Source: Clostridiales bacterium (lineage in GTDB: Bacteria > Bacillota > Clostridia > Christensenellales > Aristaeellaceae). From it: DNA of 64,000 bases. The translations under genes were made by a program, and so were the position numbers. This document shows, one piece after another, positions 45,253 through 52,951 of the stretch. The stretch covers positions 1-64,000 of the forward strand of contig SVGL01000008.1 of NCBI GenBank assembly GCA_015056325.1. The letters run 5' to 3'. Position 1 is the first letter of the stretch. Each line of letters opens with the position of its first letter. The notes under the pieces were generated by a model. That model saw only the letters and a list, made by a program, of their open reading frames with translations. It ran no database searches and was not told where the DNA came from.

Positions 45253-45822
45253 ATGAGGATTTTGTTTCTGGGAAATAGCTTTACATTTTTTCATGACCTT
45301 CCTGAGATGGTTGCGGAACTCCTGAACGCCGAGGTGAAGGGGAACCTGCGCGGCGGCGCTTATCTGCACCAGCACATTGACCCTTCTGACGAGCTGTGTG
45401 CCGTCACCCGCAAGCTGCTGACGGAGGAACGGTGGGATTACGTTGTCCTGCAGGACCAGAGCCAAGGGCCGATTACGCACCCAATGGAGTTCACTCGGGC
45501 CGTTGCGGCTCTGTCTCAGATGATCCGCGCAGCAGGTGCAACGCCCGTCCTGTATGAAACCTGGGCTTATGAGGAGGGCAGCGATACGCTGGCTTCCACA
45601 GGTATGACGTTCTTTGAGATGCAGAAGAAGCTGTCGGCGGGATACCATACTGCAGCAGAGGCAAACCAGACCTTGCTTGCGCCGGTGGGACAGGTGTTTG
45701 CAGCAAGCCGCAAGACAATCCAGCTCTACGATGTCGGAGACCATTACCATCCGTCGTCGGCAGGATCCCAACTGGCAGCGGAGACGATTGCTGCAACCAT
45801 TCAGATGGATCAGGCGCGCTGA
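45253..45822 (+). CDS. SGNH-hydrolase family esterase
   Basis: A small cytoplasmic protein of 189 residues. GNSFTFFHDLP at the start holds nucleophile S9; VVLQDQSQGP is the block with the conserved glutamine or asparagine; DVGDHYHPSSAG gives the D163 and H166 dyad. It looks like a carbohydrate acetylesterase of the SGNH type. The ATG at 45253 follows GAGGAG that overlaps the GH78 stop, so both genes are coupled. It closes the glycan locus and probably removes acetyl groups from imported oligosaccharides. The terminator behind it has been split by an insertion element. Confidence 0.82.
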   Translation: MRILFLGNSFTFFHDLPEMVAELLNAEVKGNLRGGAYLHQHIDPSDELCAVTRKLLTEERWDYVVLQDQSQGPITHPMEFTRAVAALSQMIRAAGATPVLYETWAYEEGSDTLASTGMTFFEMQKKLSAGYHTAAEANQTLLAPVGQVFAASRKTIQLYDVGDHYHPSSAGSQLAAETIAATIQMDQAR

Positions 45823-45953
45823 ATTGCTCGTCAGATTCCAATAAAGTAAAACACTGCTATCAAAACGCAAAAAAGAAGACCGGTGCTTGCAATTGGACTG
45901 TACCCGTAACAGTAGACAAAGAAAAGAAGAGTCCTGTTGTAGATAAGGATAGT

Positions 45954-46805
45954 TTACGCGGCCATGCCCCGGATTTCAACCGGGGTGAGGCCGTTTTTGA
46001 GAGAAATACGCTCAAAATTGTTAAAATCAATGTATTCAGAAACGAGCTGCTCAACTTCGGGACGCGAGGAGAAGTGAGTGCGGTACAAGCATTCGGTTTT
46101 CAAGGTGCCGAAGAAGTTTTCCATCGCTGCATTGTCATAAGGACAGCCAGGGCTGGACATGGATGGAGAAACGTGGTATTCTTGAGTCAGGTCGAAGTAT
46201 GCTTGGGACGTGTATTGAGACCCTTGGTCACTGTGGAGTGCGAGTCCACCAGTGACCTTTTCTTGTTTCAGGGCCTCGCGGATGGTGTCCGTGACCAGCG
46301 AAGAAGACATATCGGAGCCGATCTTCCATGCCAACACAGTCTTTCCGCACAAGTCCAGCACAGCACACATGTACAACATGCTGCCGGAAATCGGAATGTA
46401 GGTGATGTCTGTCACCCAGAACTGATTGGGCCGCACCTGATCAAAGCGGCGATTCAGCAGATTGGGATACCTGTGAACGGCCTGCTGGTATCGGGTATAT
46501 GCCCTGCGGCGGCGAATCACCGACAGCAGGTTCAGCTTGCGCATCACCCGCAGAATCGCCTTGAGGTTCACATGCTTCTTCTTCCGGCGCCAGAGCCAGC
46601 TTTGCACCCGCCGGATCCCATAGGTCTGCTTGCTATGCTGCTGACACTCCACGATCAGGTCAACCAGCCACTGATCCTTCGCTTCCTTTCCCTGCCTTTT
46701 CCGCCATGCGTAATACCCGCTGCGGGATACTTCAAACACCTTGCACATCGCTTCAACACTGTACTTCCCACGGAATCGTTCAATGACCCGATACTTCAAC
46801 TTCAC
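45954..46805 (-). CDS. IS3-family transposase OrfB (integrase-type catalytic subunit)
   Basis: A 283-residue DDE transposase. An HTH_21-type region (SVEAMCKVFEVSRSGYYAW, YGIRRVQSWL) precedes the rve integrase core with D133 (WVTDITYI), D193 (LHSDQGSQY) and E229 (CPYDNAAMENFFG), a DD(35)E spacing that fits IS3. It starts with GTG, overlapping the stop of OrfA; a TTG six bases further has better spacing from AGGAGG, so the exact start is open. In this family OrfA and OrfB are often joined by a -1 frameshift, but here coupling by overlap is also possible. All catalytic residues are present, so it is likely active. Confidence 0.93.
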   Translation of the reverse strand: MKLKYRVIERFRGKYSVEAMCKVFEVSRSGYYAWRKRQGKEAKDQWLVDLIVECQQHSKQTYGIRRVQSWLWRRKKKHVNLKAILRVMRKLNLLSVIRRRRAYTRYQQAVHRYPNLLNRRFDQVRPNQFWVTDITYIPISGSMLYMCAVLDLCGKTVLAWKIGSDMSSSLVTDTIREALKQEKVTGGLALHSDQGSQYTSQAYFDLTQEYHVSPSMSSPGCPYDNAAMENFFGTLKTECLYRTHFSSRPEVEQLVSEYIDFNNFERISLKNGLTPVEIRGMAA

Positions 46806-47104
46806 CTCCTTCCAGCTTCGGACAGAAAATTTCGCAGCAACTCCACCTGCATTCGCAGCTGCACAATCTCGTTGTTCCGCTTTACTTCTTCGCTTGCCGG
46901 CTCTTTGCGTGGGCGTCCCTTCGGACGGGGAATATACCCTGCTGCAATCTTCCGCTCTTTCCTTCGCTGCCGTTCCATGAGCTGCTTCAACTGCTTTTTC
47001 CTCAATCCATAGCTGGACGCTATTTCCCCATATGTTTCCCCCTGCTCATGTCGAACCTTCACAACCTCCGCCAGTTCTTCCACCTTCGTGTATCTTCTTT
47101 CCAT
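46802..47104 (-). CDS. IS3-family transposase OrfA (DNA-binding subunit)
   Basis: A 100-residue protein with an HTH motif in the first 50 residues (VVKVRHEQGETYGEIASSYG) and a coiled-coil C-terminal helix (EEVKRNNEIVQLRMQVELLR), the usual layout of OrfA, which binds the inverted repeats. A basic KGRPRKEP hinge stands between them. It overlaps OrfB by four bases. The start lies about 45 bases inside the first right-end repeat unit, so it is transcribed from near that IS end. Confidence 0.9.
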   Translation of the reverse strand: MERRYTKVEELAEVVKVRHEQGETYGEIASSYGLRKKQLKQLMERQRRKERKIAAGYIPRPKGRPRKEPASEEVKRNNEIVQLRMQVELLRNFLSEAGRR

Positions 47105-47149
47105 GCTAAAACCTCCTGTCGTAGTTTCTATTCTACAACAGGAGGCCTC

Positions 47150-47221
47150 TTTTTTCTATTGTCCGCTATCTGGGGAACTGTCCACTTTTTTCTATTGTCC
47201 GCTATCTGGGGAACTGTCCAC
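47150..47221. repeat. Tandem duplication of the right IS end (2 x 36 bp)
   Basis: Bases 47150-47185 and 47186-47221 are identical 36-bp units, each beginning TTTTTTCTATTGTCC and ending AACTGTCCAC. Each unit holds a complete right terminal repeat, so the element carries two right ends in tandem. Confidence 0.92.
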
Positions 47222-47335
47222 AATCGACGGCAAAGCACCGGCTTTCTGATTTGTGCGAAAAATGTGAAAACACCCTTGACAAAACAACTCGAACCAGAGC
47301 CGCCCCGCAAATGCAGCCGCTCGCACAGCCGCACC

Positions 47336-47476
47336 GGAGCAGGAGGGGGTCCGGGGGGAAGCTCCTTTTAGCTTCCCCCCGGCGGCTTTGCGCCGCTTTC
47401 GACGCGCGAAAGCGGCTTCCTGGCTCCAATACCATCATAAGATGCAATAAGTACGCATCCCGGATGCATTGCATCC
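47336..47476. other. Clustered hairpins in a gene-free stretch
   Basis: Between the IS and the redox operon (47225-47521) no gene is seen. An outer near-match GGAGC-AGGA / TCCTGGCTCC (47336-47427) encloses three hairpins: an 11-bp one at 47353-47380, a short one at 47382-47396 and a 10-bp one (GCCGCTTTCG/CGAAAGCGGC, 47392-47416). A GATGCAAT/ATTGCATC pair follows at 47441-47476. Confidence 0.6.
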
Positions 47477-47484
47477 TTTGAACA

Positions 47485-47520
47485 CAAAAAACCCAGCCTC
47501 CTTTAGGAGGCTGGGTTTTC
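47485..47520 (-). terminator. Bidirectional terminator after the redox operon
   Basis: A perfect 12-bp stem (47490-47501 with 47506-47517, loop TTTA) right after the stop codon of the flavoprotein gene, with six T in the leftward direction and TTTTCTTT in the other. Confidence 0.92.
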
Positions 47521-47521
47521 T

Positions 47522-49450
47522 TTATTTACGATTGCGCTCGCGGTAGGCCTTCCACACCACCTCGAAGGAGGCGTCCTCCGGGGGCATGGGGCGCACGCCG
47601 CGCCAGGCGACGGCGCAGTCAGCGCCCGTCCAGCGGATCTCCTGCACCACGCTGCCGTGCTCGTCGCCGTCCAGGCGGAAGCGGTAGGCTTCCGGCAGAT
47701 GGGGGATGCCCTCTCCCGCCGGGTCGAGGTACATGGCGCTGCCGCGGCTCTTGCCGCCCTTCGTGAGGTAATCCAGCATGGCGGACACATACACCCGCTG
47801 GCAGATCAGCGTCTCCTGCAGGCGGTAGAACCAGCGCAGGTCGCCGGGTTCCATGGCGGTGAGGGCCATGCCCTCCAGGCGGGCGTCGATCAGGGTGAGC
47901 AGCTCCCGCAATCCTGCCTCGCTGCGGACAGGCCCGGCAAAGCGGTCCATGTCCCGGCGGGCAGCCATGTAGGCCTCGCGGACGGGGGCGTTGTCCGGCT
48001 GGAAGAGGGCAGCCTCCCTGGCGGAAATCTCCTGCAGGGCGGCATCCAGCTGGCGGCGGAAAGCGGCCTCCTCCGGCAGCTCGCCGGGGTTGGCCGCGAT
48101 GGCCCCTGCAGCACGCACCGCGCCGCACTGGCCCGCGTTCAACGCGCTGCCGCCGGGGCGGTACACGCCATGGGTCGCAGCGGCTTCACCGGCGGCGTAG
48201 AGGCCGGCAATGCCGGTCTGCCAGGAAGCATCCACCGCCAGGCCGCCGTTGTTGTGCTGCACGCACAGGGCGATCTCAAGGGGCTGTGTGCGCAGATCAA
48301 CGCCGTGATCGAGGTAGAAGTCCACGGCGGGCTCGTTCATGTGGAGCAGGCGCTCAATGGGCGTACCGAAACAGGCCCCGGCGTTGCTCAGATACGCGTA
48401 TGCCTCCGGGGACAGGCAGGTGAAGTCGATCTCCCCGTCACTGGGATTGCGGCGGAAGTCCAGGAAAATGCGGCGGCCCTTGAGCATCTCCTGATGCACC
48501 AGGAGGTCGATACGGGAGGAGCCATTTCGCGCCTTGCGCACGTCGAAGGGCCACTGGTAGCCCTTGAGGAACACCATCGTGAGCATCTCGCCCACGTCGG
48601 TAAGGGAATCCGGCAGAAACTCGCGCTCGTCGCTCCCGTCCGCGTCGGTAGAAACGAATCGGGGCAGGGCCTGCATGTAGGTGCCGGAGACGTTCCAGCG
48701 GGGATTGAGGGACGCCAGGCCGAACTGCCACTCGGTCAGGTTGCGGCCCATGGCGCCAGCCGCGAAGGCCACGCCCGTCGCGCCGTACTGGCTGGCGGGG
48801 TAGACGCTGTTGAGATACATACCCGCAGGCCCGCCGGTGGCCCAGATCACATTGGCGCAGCGGAAGGCCGCATAACGGCGGCTTTCGTCGGCGGCATTGT
48901 CCAGATCCAGGCAGATGAGGCCCACGATGCAGTCGTTCTCCGTCAGCAGGCGGATGACCTGCATCCGGTCAAAGACGGTGACGCCCTTTGCGCGGATGGA
49001 GCGCTCGAGGGCCTCCGTCATCAGCTTGGAGGTGTAGGGCCCGGCGCTGGTGGCGCGGCGGTAGGGGTCGTGGTCGGTCTTGTAGCCGACATACTCGCCG
49101 TATTCATTGGTGGGGAAAGGCACGCCCAGCTGGGCCAGGTGGAAGAATCCCCCGGCGGAGGCAGCGGCTTCACACAGGGCAATATCGCCGTCCACCGCCT
49201 GGCCGGCATAGAGGGAGGCAGCCATCTCCCGCACGCTGTCTGCGTCGGAGCCGGAGAGGGAGAGCTTGTAGTAGGTCTGCTTGTCGCTGCCGGTGTTGCG
49301 GCTGGTGCCGCAGTTCATGCCCTCGGTAATGACGGCGACGTCCGTACAGCCCAGCTCGTGCAGCCTCTCCGCCGCACGAAGGCCCGCCGCGCCGCTGCCG
49401 ACAACGAGGGTGTGGACGTGGTGGATGACGGCGGTGGTGGAAATCTTCAC
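47522..49450 (-). CDS. FAD-dependent oxidoreductase of the fumarate reductase/aspartate oxidase group
   Basis: A 642-residue flavoprotein. The N-terminal dinucleotide loop TLVVGSGAAGLRAAERL binds FAD; the capping domain and GGLAVDASWQTGIAGLYAAGE with GGSALNAGQCGAVRAAG match fumarate reductase-type flavoproteins, and a helical C-terminal third follows as in SdhA/NadB. The GTG at 49450, six bases from AAAGGAGGGG, is preferred to an earlier GTG at 49477. There is no signal peptide or heme motif, so it is a soluble cytoplasmic enzyme. It is last in an operon with an SDR and an OYE-type reductase, and probably reduces or oxidises a C=C bond in a small molecule. Substrate not known. Confidence 0.85.
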   Translation of the reverse strand: MKISTTAVIHHVHTLVVGSGAAGLRAAERLHELGCTDVAVITEGMNCGTSRNTGSDKQTYYKLSLSGSDADSVREMAASLYAGQAVDGDIALCEAAASAGGFFHLAQLGVPFPTNEYGEYVGYKTDHDPYRRATSAGPYTSKLMTEALERSIRAKGVTVFDRMQVIRLLTENDCIVGLICLDLDNAADESRRYAAFRCANVIWATGGPAGMYLNSVYPASQYGATGVAFAAGAMGRNLTEWQFGLASLNPRWNVSGTYMQALPRFVSTDADGSDEREFLPDSLTDVGEMLTMVFLKGYQWPFDVRKARNGSSRIDLLVHQEMLKGRRIFLDFRRNPSDGEIDFTCLSPEAYAYLSNAGACFGTPIERLLHMNEPAVDFYLDHGVDLRTQPLEIALCVQHNNGGLAVDASWQTGIAGLYAAGEAAATHGVYRPGGSALNAGQCGAVRAAGAIAANPGELPEEAAFRRQLDAALQEISAREAALFQPDNAPVREAYMAARRDMDRFAGPVRSEAGLRELLTLIDARLEGMALTAMEPGDLRWFYRLQETLICQRVYVSAMLDYLTKGGKSRGSAMYLDPAGEGIPHLPEAYRFRLDGDEHGSVVQEIRWTGADCAVAWRGVRPMPPEDASFEVVWKAYRERNRK

Positions 49451-49473
49451 GGCGAACCCCTCCTTTGGGAAAC

Positions 49474-50214
49474 TCACAATCTTCTGAGGCTGAATCCGCC
49501 GTCGGCGTTGAGCACCTGACCGGCAGCGTAGTCCATCAGGCCCGTGCAGCAGGCCTCCACCATGTCCGCCACGTCCTCGGGCTTGCCGAAGCGGGGGATG
49601 GGCAGCAGACCGCCGTCGATGAGCCGCTGGTACTTGTCGTGCACCTTCTCGGTCATATCGGTAGCGATGATGCCGGGGCGCACCTCAAACACCGGGATGC
49701 CCTCCGCCGCGAGACGATCCGCCAGCAGCTGGGTCACCATGCCAAGGCCTGCCTTGCTGATGCAGTACTCGCCGCGGGCGGTGGAAGAGGTGTAGGCAGA
49801 GATGCTGCCGATGTTGATGATGCGGGGGCGGTAGTCCTCGTCGATGGGACGCTGGAGCATCATGTTGGCGGCCAGCTGGCACATGAACATGGTGCCCTTG
49901 AGGTTGATGCCCAGCACCCGGTCGAAGCTCTCCTCAGTCATTTGGAGGACGTCCTCGCGCACCAGGGGCGCCACGCCGGCGTTGTTCACCAGCACGTCCA
50001 GGCGGCCGTAGGTCTCCTCAATGCAGCGGAAGGCAGCGGCGCGCTGCTCGCTTTCGCCGATGTTGCAGCCGATGTAGTCGATCTCCGCGGGCAGGTCGGC
50101 GGGGCGCTCCAGGCGGGTACCGGAGGCGATCACCTGGTAGCCGCGGGCATGGAGGCGCTCCGCGATGGCACGGCCGATGCCGCGGGTTCCGCCGGATACG
50201 AATGCGATCCTCAC
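49474..50214 (-). CDS. Short-chain dehydrogenase/reductase (classical SDR)
   Basis: A 246-residue classical SDR with complete motifs: GGTRGIG at 8-14 for NAD(P), NNAG, the catalytic serine in NIGSISAYTSS and YCISK with tyrosine and lysine. It closes with PGIIATDM and NADGGFSL, as in FabG/BaiA-like alcohol dehydrogenases. Its ATG overlaps the stop of the OYE gene by four bases, so both are coupled. It would interconvert an alcohol and a ketone on the same molecule the OYE and flavoprotein act on. Confidence 0.92.
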   Translation of the reverse strand: MRIAFVSGGTRGIGRAIAERLHARGYQVIASGTRLERPADLPAEIDYIGCNIGESEQRAAAFRCIEETYGRLDVLVNNAGVAPLVREDVLQMTEESFDRVLGINLKGTMFMCQLAANMMLQRPIDEDYRPRIINIGSISAYTSSTARGEYCISKAGLGMVTQLLADRLAAEGIPVFEVRPGIIATDMTEKVHDKYQRLIDGGLLPIPRFGKPEDVADMVEACCTGLMDYAAGQVLNADGGFSLRRL

Positions 50215-51500
50215 AGCTTGTACACCTCGCGATCATGGATGACGCAGCCCGCACAGCGGCCGGCGCGCAGCAGCACCGCGCAGTTGCCGCAGGTCAGGCA
50301 GACCTTGTCAAGCTTGCCCTGCTCCTTGAGCTGGTTGGGGAAGTCGGGGTTGGCGAAGGCCATGCGGCCAAAGCCCGCCATCGCGCAGTGACCGCCGCCC
50401 ACCATACCGGCGGCCAGGTTGGGCGCGTACTGGCGCAGGTAGGAGAAGGCGCTGCCCAGGATCGGCAGATCCGGGTAGGCATGCTGAATGTCGCTAAGGC
50501 CCTTCATCACGCGGCCCAGGCCCTCGATGGGGTGCTCCGGCGGGACGTAATTGCCGTTGTCGTAGGGGCGGTTGACATGGGGATTCTTGTAGGGGTTGCC
50601 CATGGTGATGTTCAAAAGGGGCAGGTCGTACTGCGCCTTCAGCTCGCCGATGAGCCTGAGCGGCTCAGTCAGGTCGACCTCCAGGCCGGCGCCTTCCTTC
50701 ATGCCCCAGCCCCAGGGATGCTCGAAGCCGTCGTAGGCGTTCATGCGGGAGGTGAGGAAGCCATCGCCGACGCCAGCCTTGGCCGCAGCAAAGGCGTCCT
50801 TGATGAAGCGGGTGCGGTTCTCATAGGAGCCGCCGTACTTGCCCGGACGGGTGAAGGCGCTGAGCAGCTCGCAGGCCAGATAGCGGTGGCAGCACTTCAC
50901 GTCCACGCCGTCAAAACCGGCCTGGCGGGCCAGCCTGGCGGCGGGCTCGAAGGCATCGGTGAAGCGGCGGAGCTGATCGTCGGTCAGGATGCGGCTGCTG
51001 TCCAGAGGCGTCTCCTCCAGGGGCGGGCAGTTGTAGGCGATCATGGGATCCGGCACGCCGGTGGGCTTTGAGTAACGGCCGGAGTTGGTGGACTGCATGA
51101 TGACGATGGGCTCGAAGCCATTCTCCTTCAGGCCGGTCTCCTTGATGTGGGCCACCAGGCGCTTGAAGTCATCCAGGTTGTTCTCCGTCAGGCGCAGCTG
51201 ATGGGCGCTGGCACGTCCCTCGGGGACAGTGGCCACGGCCTCAAACCAGATCAGGCCCGCGCCGCCCTTGGCAAAGCGCTCATAGCGGCGCCAGGTGAGC
51301 TCGCCGGGGGTGCCGTCCTCCAGGCCGTCGGAGCCCTCCATGGGCTGCAGAGCGATGCGGTTGGCCGCGGTGTGCCTGCCCAGGGTCAGGGGCTGGAACA
51401 GGGGAGAAAGGTCCTCCTGCATGGGCAGGAACGCGCCCAGCTCCGCCGCCGTCTGTTCAACCTCGCCAATGGAATGATAGTGGAACTTCTCGTGCATCAT
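50211..51500 (-). CDS. OYE-type FMN reductase with C-terminal cysteine cluster
   Basis: A 429-residue NADH:flavin oxidoreductase of the old yellow enzyme fold. IALQPMEGSD near the start, CCHRYLACELLSAFTR and KYGGSYENRTRF are its barrel signatures. The C-terminus has five cysteines (C401, C404, C407, C416, C419 in the last 30 residues), similar to but not the same spacing as the 4Fe-4S site of 2,4-dienoyl-CoA reductases; the C-terminal FAD/NADPH domains of those enzymes are missing. The frame is open to 51785, but AAGGAG sets the start at 51500. It is first in the operon behind an operator-bearing promoter. It likely reduces an activated double bond. Confidence 0.87.
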   Translation of the reverse strand: MMHEKFHYHSIGEVEQTAAELGAFLPMQEDLSPLFQPLTLGRHTAANRIALQPMEGSDGLEDGTPGELTWRRYERFAKGGAGLIWFEAVATVPEGRASAHQLRLTENNLDDFKRLVAHIKETGLKENGFEPIVIMQSTNSGRYSKPTGVPDPMIAYNCPPLEETPLDSSRILTDDQLRRFTDAFEPAARLARQAGFDGVDVKCCHRYLACELLSAFTRPGKYGGSYENRTRFIKDAFAAAKAGVGDGFLTSRMNAYDGFEHPWGWGMKEGAGLEVDLTEPLRLIGELKAQYDLPLLNITMGNPYKNPHVNRPYDNGNYVPPEHPIEGLGRVMKGLSDIQHAYPDLPILGSAFSYLRQYAPNLAAGMVGGGHCAMAGFGRMAFANPDFPNQLKEQGKLDKVCLTCGNCAVLLRAGRCAGCVIHDREVYKL

Positions 51501-51554
51501 GGCAGATCGTCTCCTTGTGTATCCGTAGTGAAAGGCCGATGGCCGTGTGTTTGG

Positions 51555-51566
51555 GTAAGTGCTTAC
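51555..51566 (-). promoter_or_regulatory. Palindromic operator at the redox operon promoter
   Basis: GTAAG-TG-CTTAC, a perfect 5-bp inverted repeat directly after the -10 box and overlapping the predicted start of transcription. It is the best-formed copy of the motif also seen at 8142 and 8327. LacI/GalR-type recognition is suggested by symmetry and length. Confidence 0.65.
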
Positions 51567-51595
51567 ATTATAGCACAGGAAGGCGCCATATTCAA
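51567..51595 (-). promoter_or_regulatory. Promoter of the redox operon
   Basis: Minus-strand TTGAAT (51595-51590) and perfect TATAAT (51572-51567) with a 17-base spacer. Transcription would begin within the adjoining palindromic operator. Confidence 0.85.
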
Positions 51596-51618
51596 CAGGC
51601 GTGGGGCTCTTTCCCGCC

Positions 51619-51647
51619 TTGACCGGCAGCTTTTTCCATGCTAAAAT
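51619..51647 (+). promoter_or_regulatory. Promoter of the GH27 gene
   Basis: TTGACC (51619-51624) and TAAAAT (51642-51647) with a 17-base spacer, 44 bases before the GH27 start codon. It diverges from the redox operon promoter, which begins 24 bases away. Confidence 0.8.
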
Positions 51648-51690
51648 GGCAGCAGAATCATCACCGATCAACACATCGGAGGACAGCGCT

Positions 51691-52911
51691 ATGATCATCC
51701 GCAAGCCGCCCATGGGCTGGAACACCTGGAACACCTTCGGCCCCAATATCAACGAGCAGCTCATCCTGGAGTCCGCCAGGGCCATGGTGGATACGGGCCT
51801 GAAGGATGCGGGCTATGAATACATCGTCATCGACGACATGTGGTCCCTGAAGGAACGGGACGAAAACGGCCGCCTCCAGCCCGACCCGGTCAAGTTCCCC
51901 CACGGCATGAAGTACATCTCCGACTATGTGCACTCCCTGGGGCTGAAGTTCGGCATGTACGCCTGCGGCGGCTACCTGACCTGCGGCGGCTATCCGGGCA
52001 GCTACGGCCACGAATGGGAGGACGCACGCACCTTCGCTGAATGGGGCGTGGATCTGCTCAAGTACGACTTCTGCTTCCACCCCGCCTCCGTGCACAGCGC
52101 GACCATCTACCGCCAGATGGGCATCGCCCTTGCCAACTGCGGCCGGGACATCCTGTTCATGGCCTGCTCCTGGGGCGCGAATGACACCCGGCAGTGGATC
52201 CGCGAGACCGGCGCCCACACCTGGCGCTCCACCGGGGATATCAACGACTCCTGGACGTCCATCAAGGACATCGCCCAAAGCCAGATGCTGGCCCAGGAAT
52301 ACAACGCCCCCGGCTGCTACAACGACATGGACATGCTGGTGGTGGGCATGAACAACCAGGGCAATGTGTCCCTGGGCGGCTGCAGCGAGGATGAGTACAA
52401 GCTGCACTTCGCGCTGTGGGCCTTCCTGCAGAGCCCGCTGATGATCGGCTGCGACATCCGCAACATGGACGAGAGCACCCGCCGCATCCTGCTGAACCGC
52501 GACATCATCGCCCTCAACCAGGATGAATCCTGCCACCAGGCATACATGTGCAACAACCCCCTGCAGGCCTTCCGCGCCGGCGAGCGTCAGCCCTTCCCCA
52601 CCCCCGACCGCAAGCCGGAGGATCCCTTCTACCACTACACCGATTACTGCCTGAGCCGCTCCATCATGGTGCGCTACCTGGCCGGCGGCGACATCGCGCT
52701 GATCCGCCTCAACTTCCGCGATCACTTGACCTCCGACGCGCCCACTGTGGTCACCGCAGACATGCTGGGTCTGCCGGAAGGCATGATGAAGCGCCTTCGC
52801 GTCACCGATCTGTGGACGGGCGAGGAGCTCCCCCTCATCAACAACACCATCCCCAACCACGGCATCCCGCCCCATGGCTGTCAGGTGTACCGCATCCGCA
52901 TTGAAAAATGA
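51691..52911 (+). CDS. GH27-family alpha-galactosidase (cytoplasmic)
   Basis: A 406-residue GH27 enzyme with MGWNTWNTF at the start, IDDMW, DLLKYDFC with nucleophile D126 and STGDIND with acid/base D183; the barrel is followed by a C-terminal beta domain. No signal peptide. GGAGG lies eight bases before the ATG at 51691. Most GH27 members cleave alpha-1,6-galactose; some are beta-L-arabinopyranosidases, and the sequence does not separate these. It has its own promoter and a terminator, so it is a single-gene unit, and would act on imported galactosides. Confidence 0.9.
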   Translation: MIIRKPPMGWNTWNTFGPNINEQLILESARAMVDTGLKDAGYEYIVIDDMWSLKERDENGRLQPDPVKFPHGMKYISDYVHSLGLKFGMYACGGYLTCGGYPGSYGHEWEDARTFAEWGVDLLKYDFCFHPASVHSATIYRQMGIALANCGRDILFMACSWGANDTRQWIRETGAHTWRSTGDINDSWTSIKDIAQSQMLAQEYNAPGCYNDMDMLVVGMNNQGNVSLGGCSEDEYKLHFALWAFLQSPLMIGCDIRNMDESTRRILLNRDIIALNQDESCHQAYMCNNPLQAFRAGERQPFPTPDRKPEDPFYHYTDYCLSRSIMVRYLAGGDIALIRLNFRDHLTSDAPTVVTADMLGLPEGMMKRLRVTDLWTGEELPLINNTIPNHGIPPHGCQVYRIRIEK

Positions 52912-52916
52912 ACAAA

Positions 52917-52945
52917 AGCACGCCTCTCTCCATGAGGGGCGTGCT
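52917..52945. terminator. Terminator shared by GH27 and the convergent serine hydrolase gene
   Basis: A 12-bp stem (52917-52928 with 52934-52945, one G-T pair), flanked by GCTTTGTT on the right and GCTTTTGTT when read leftward. It serves both converging genes. Confidence 0.85.
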
Positions 52946-52951
52946 GCTTTG

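Larger units (their letters stand above)
45894..47220 (-). mobile_element. IS3-family insertion sequence (IS150-like), intact
   Basis: About 1327 bp with two overlapping transposase frames. Ends TGGACTGTACCC at the left and TGGACAGTTCCCC (read inward from the right) are imperfect inverted repeats that continue through GACAA and the CCTGTTGTAGA block. A direct CAAT flanks both sides (45890-45893, 47221-47224), a 4-bp target duplication typical of the family. Clean reading frames and perfect target duplication suggest a recent insertion. Confidence 0.88.
45875..47247 (+). terminator. Terminator of the glycan locus, split by an IS element
   Basis: CCGGTGCTT at 45880-45888 pairs perfectly with AAGCACCGG at 47233-47241; outside it AAG (bulged A) pairs with CTT, followed by TCTGATTT. 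Removing the IS and one CAAT copy rebuilds a normal hairpin with a loop of about 13 bases, 55 bases after the SGNH stop codon. Confidence 0.8.

Noticed and set aside
47276-47281. A perfect TTGACA
   Set aside because: No -10 box at 16 to 18 bases and no gene follows on that strand; probably chance.
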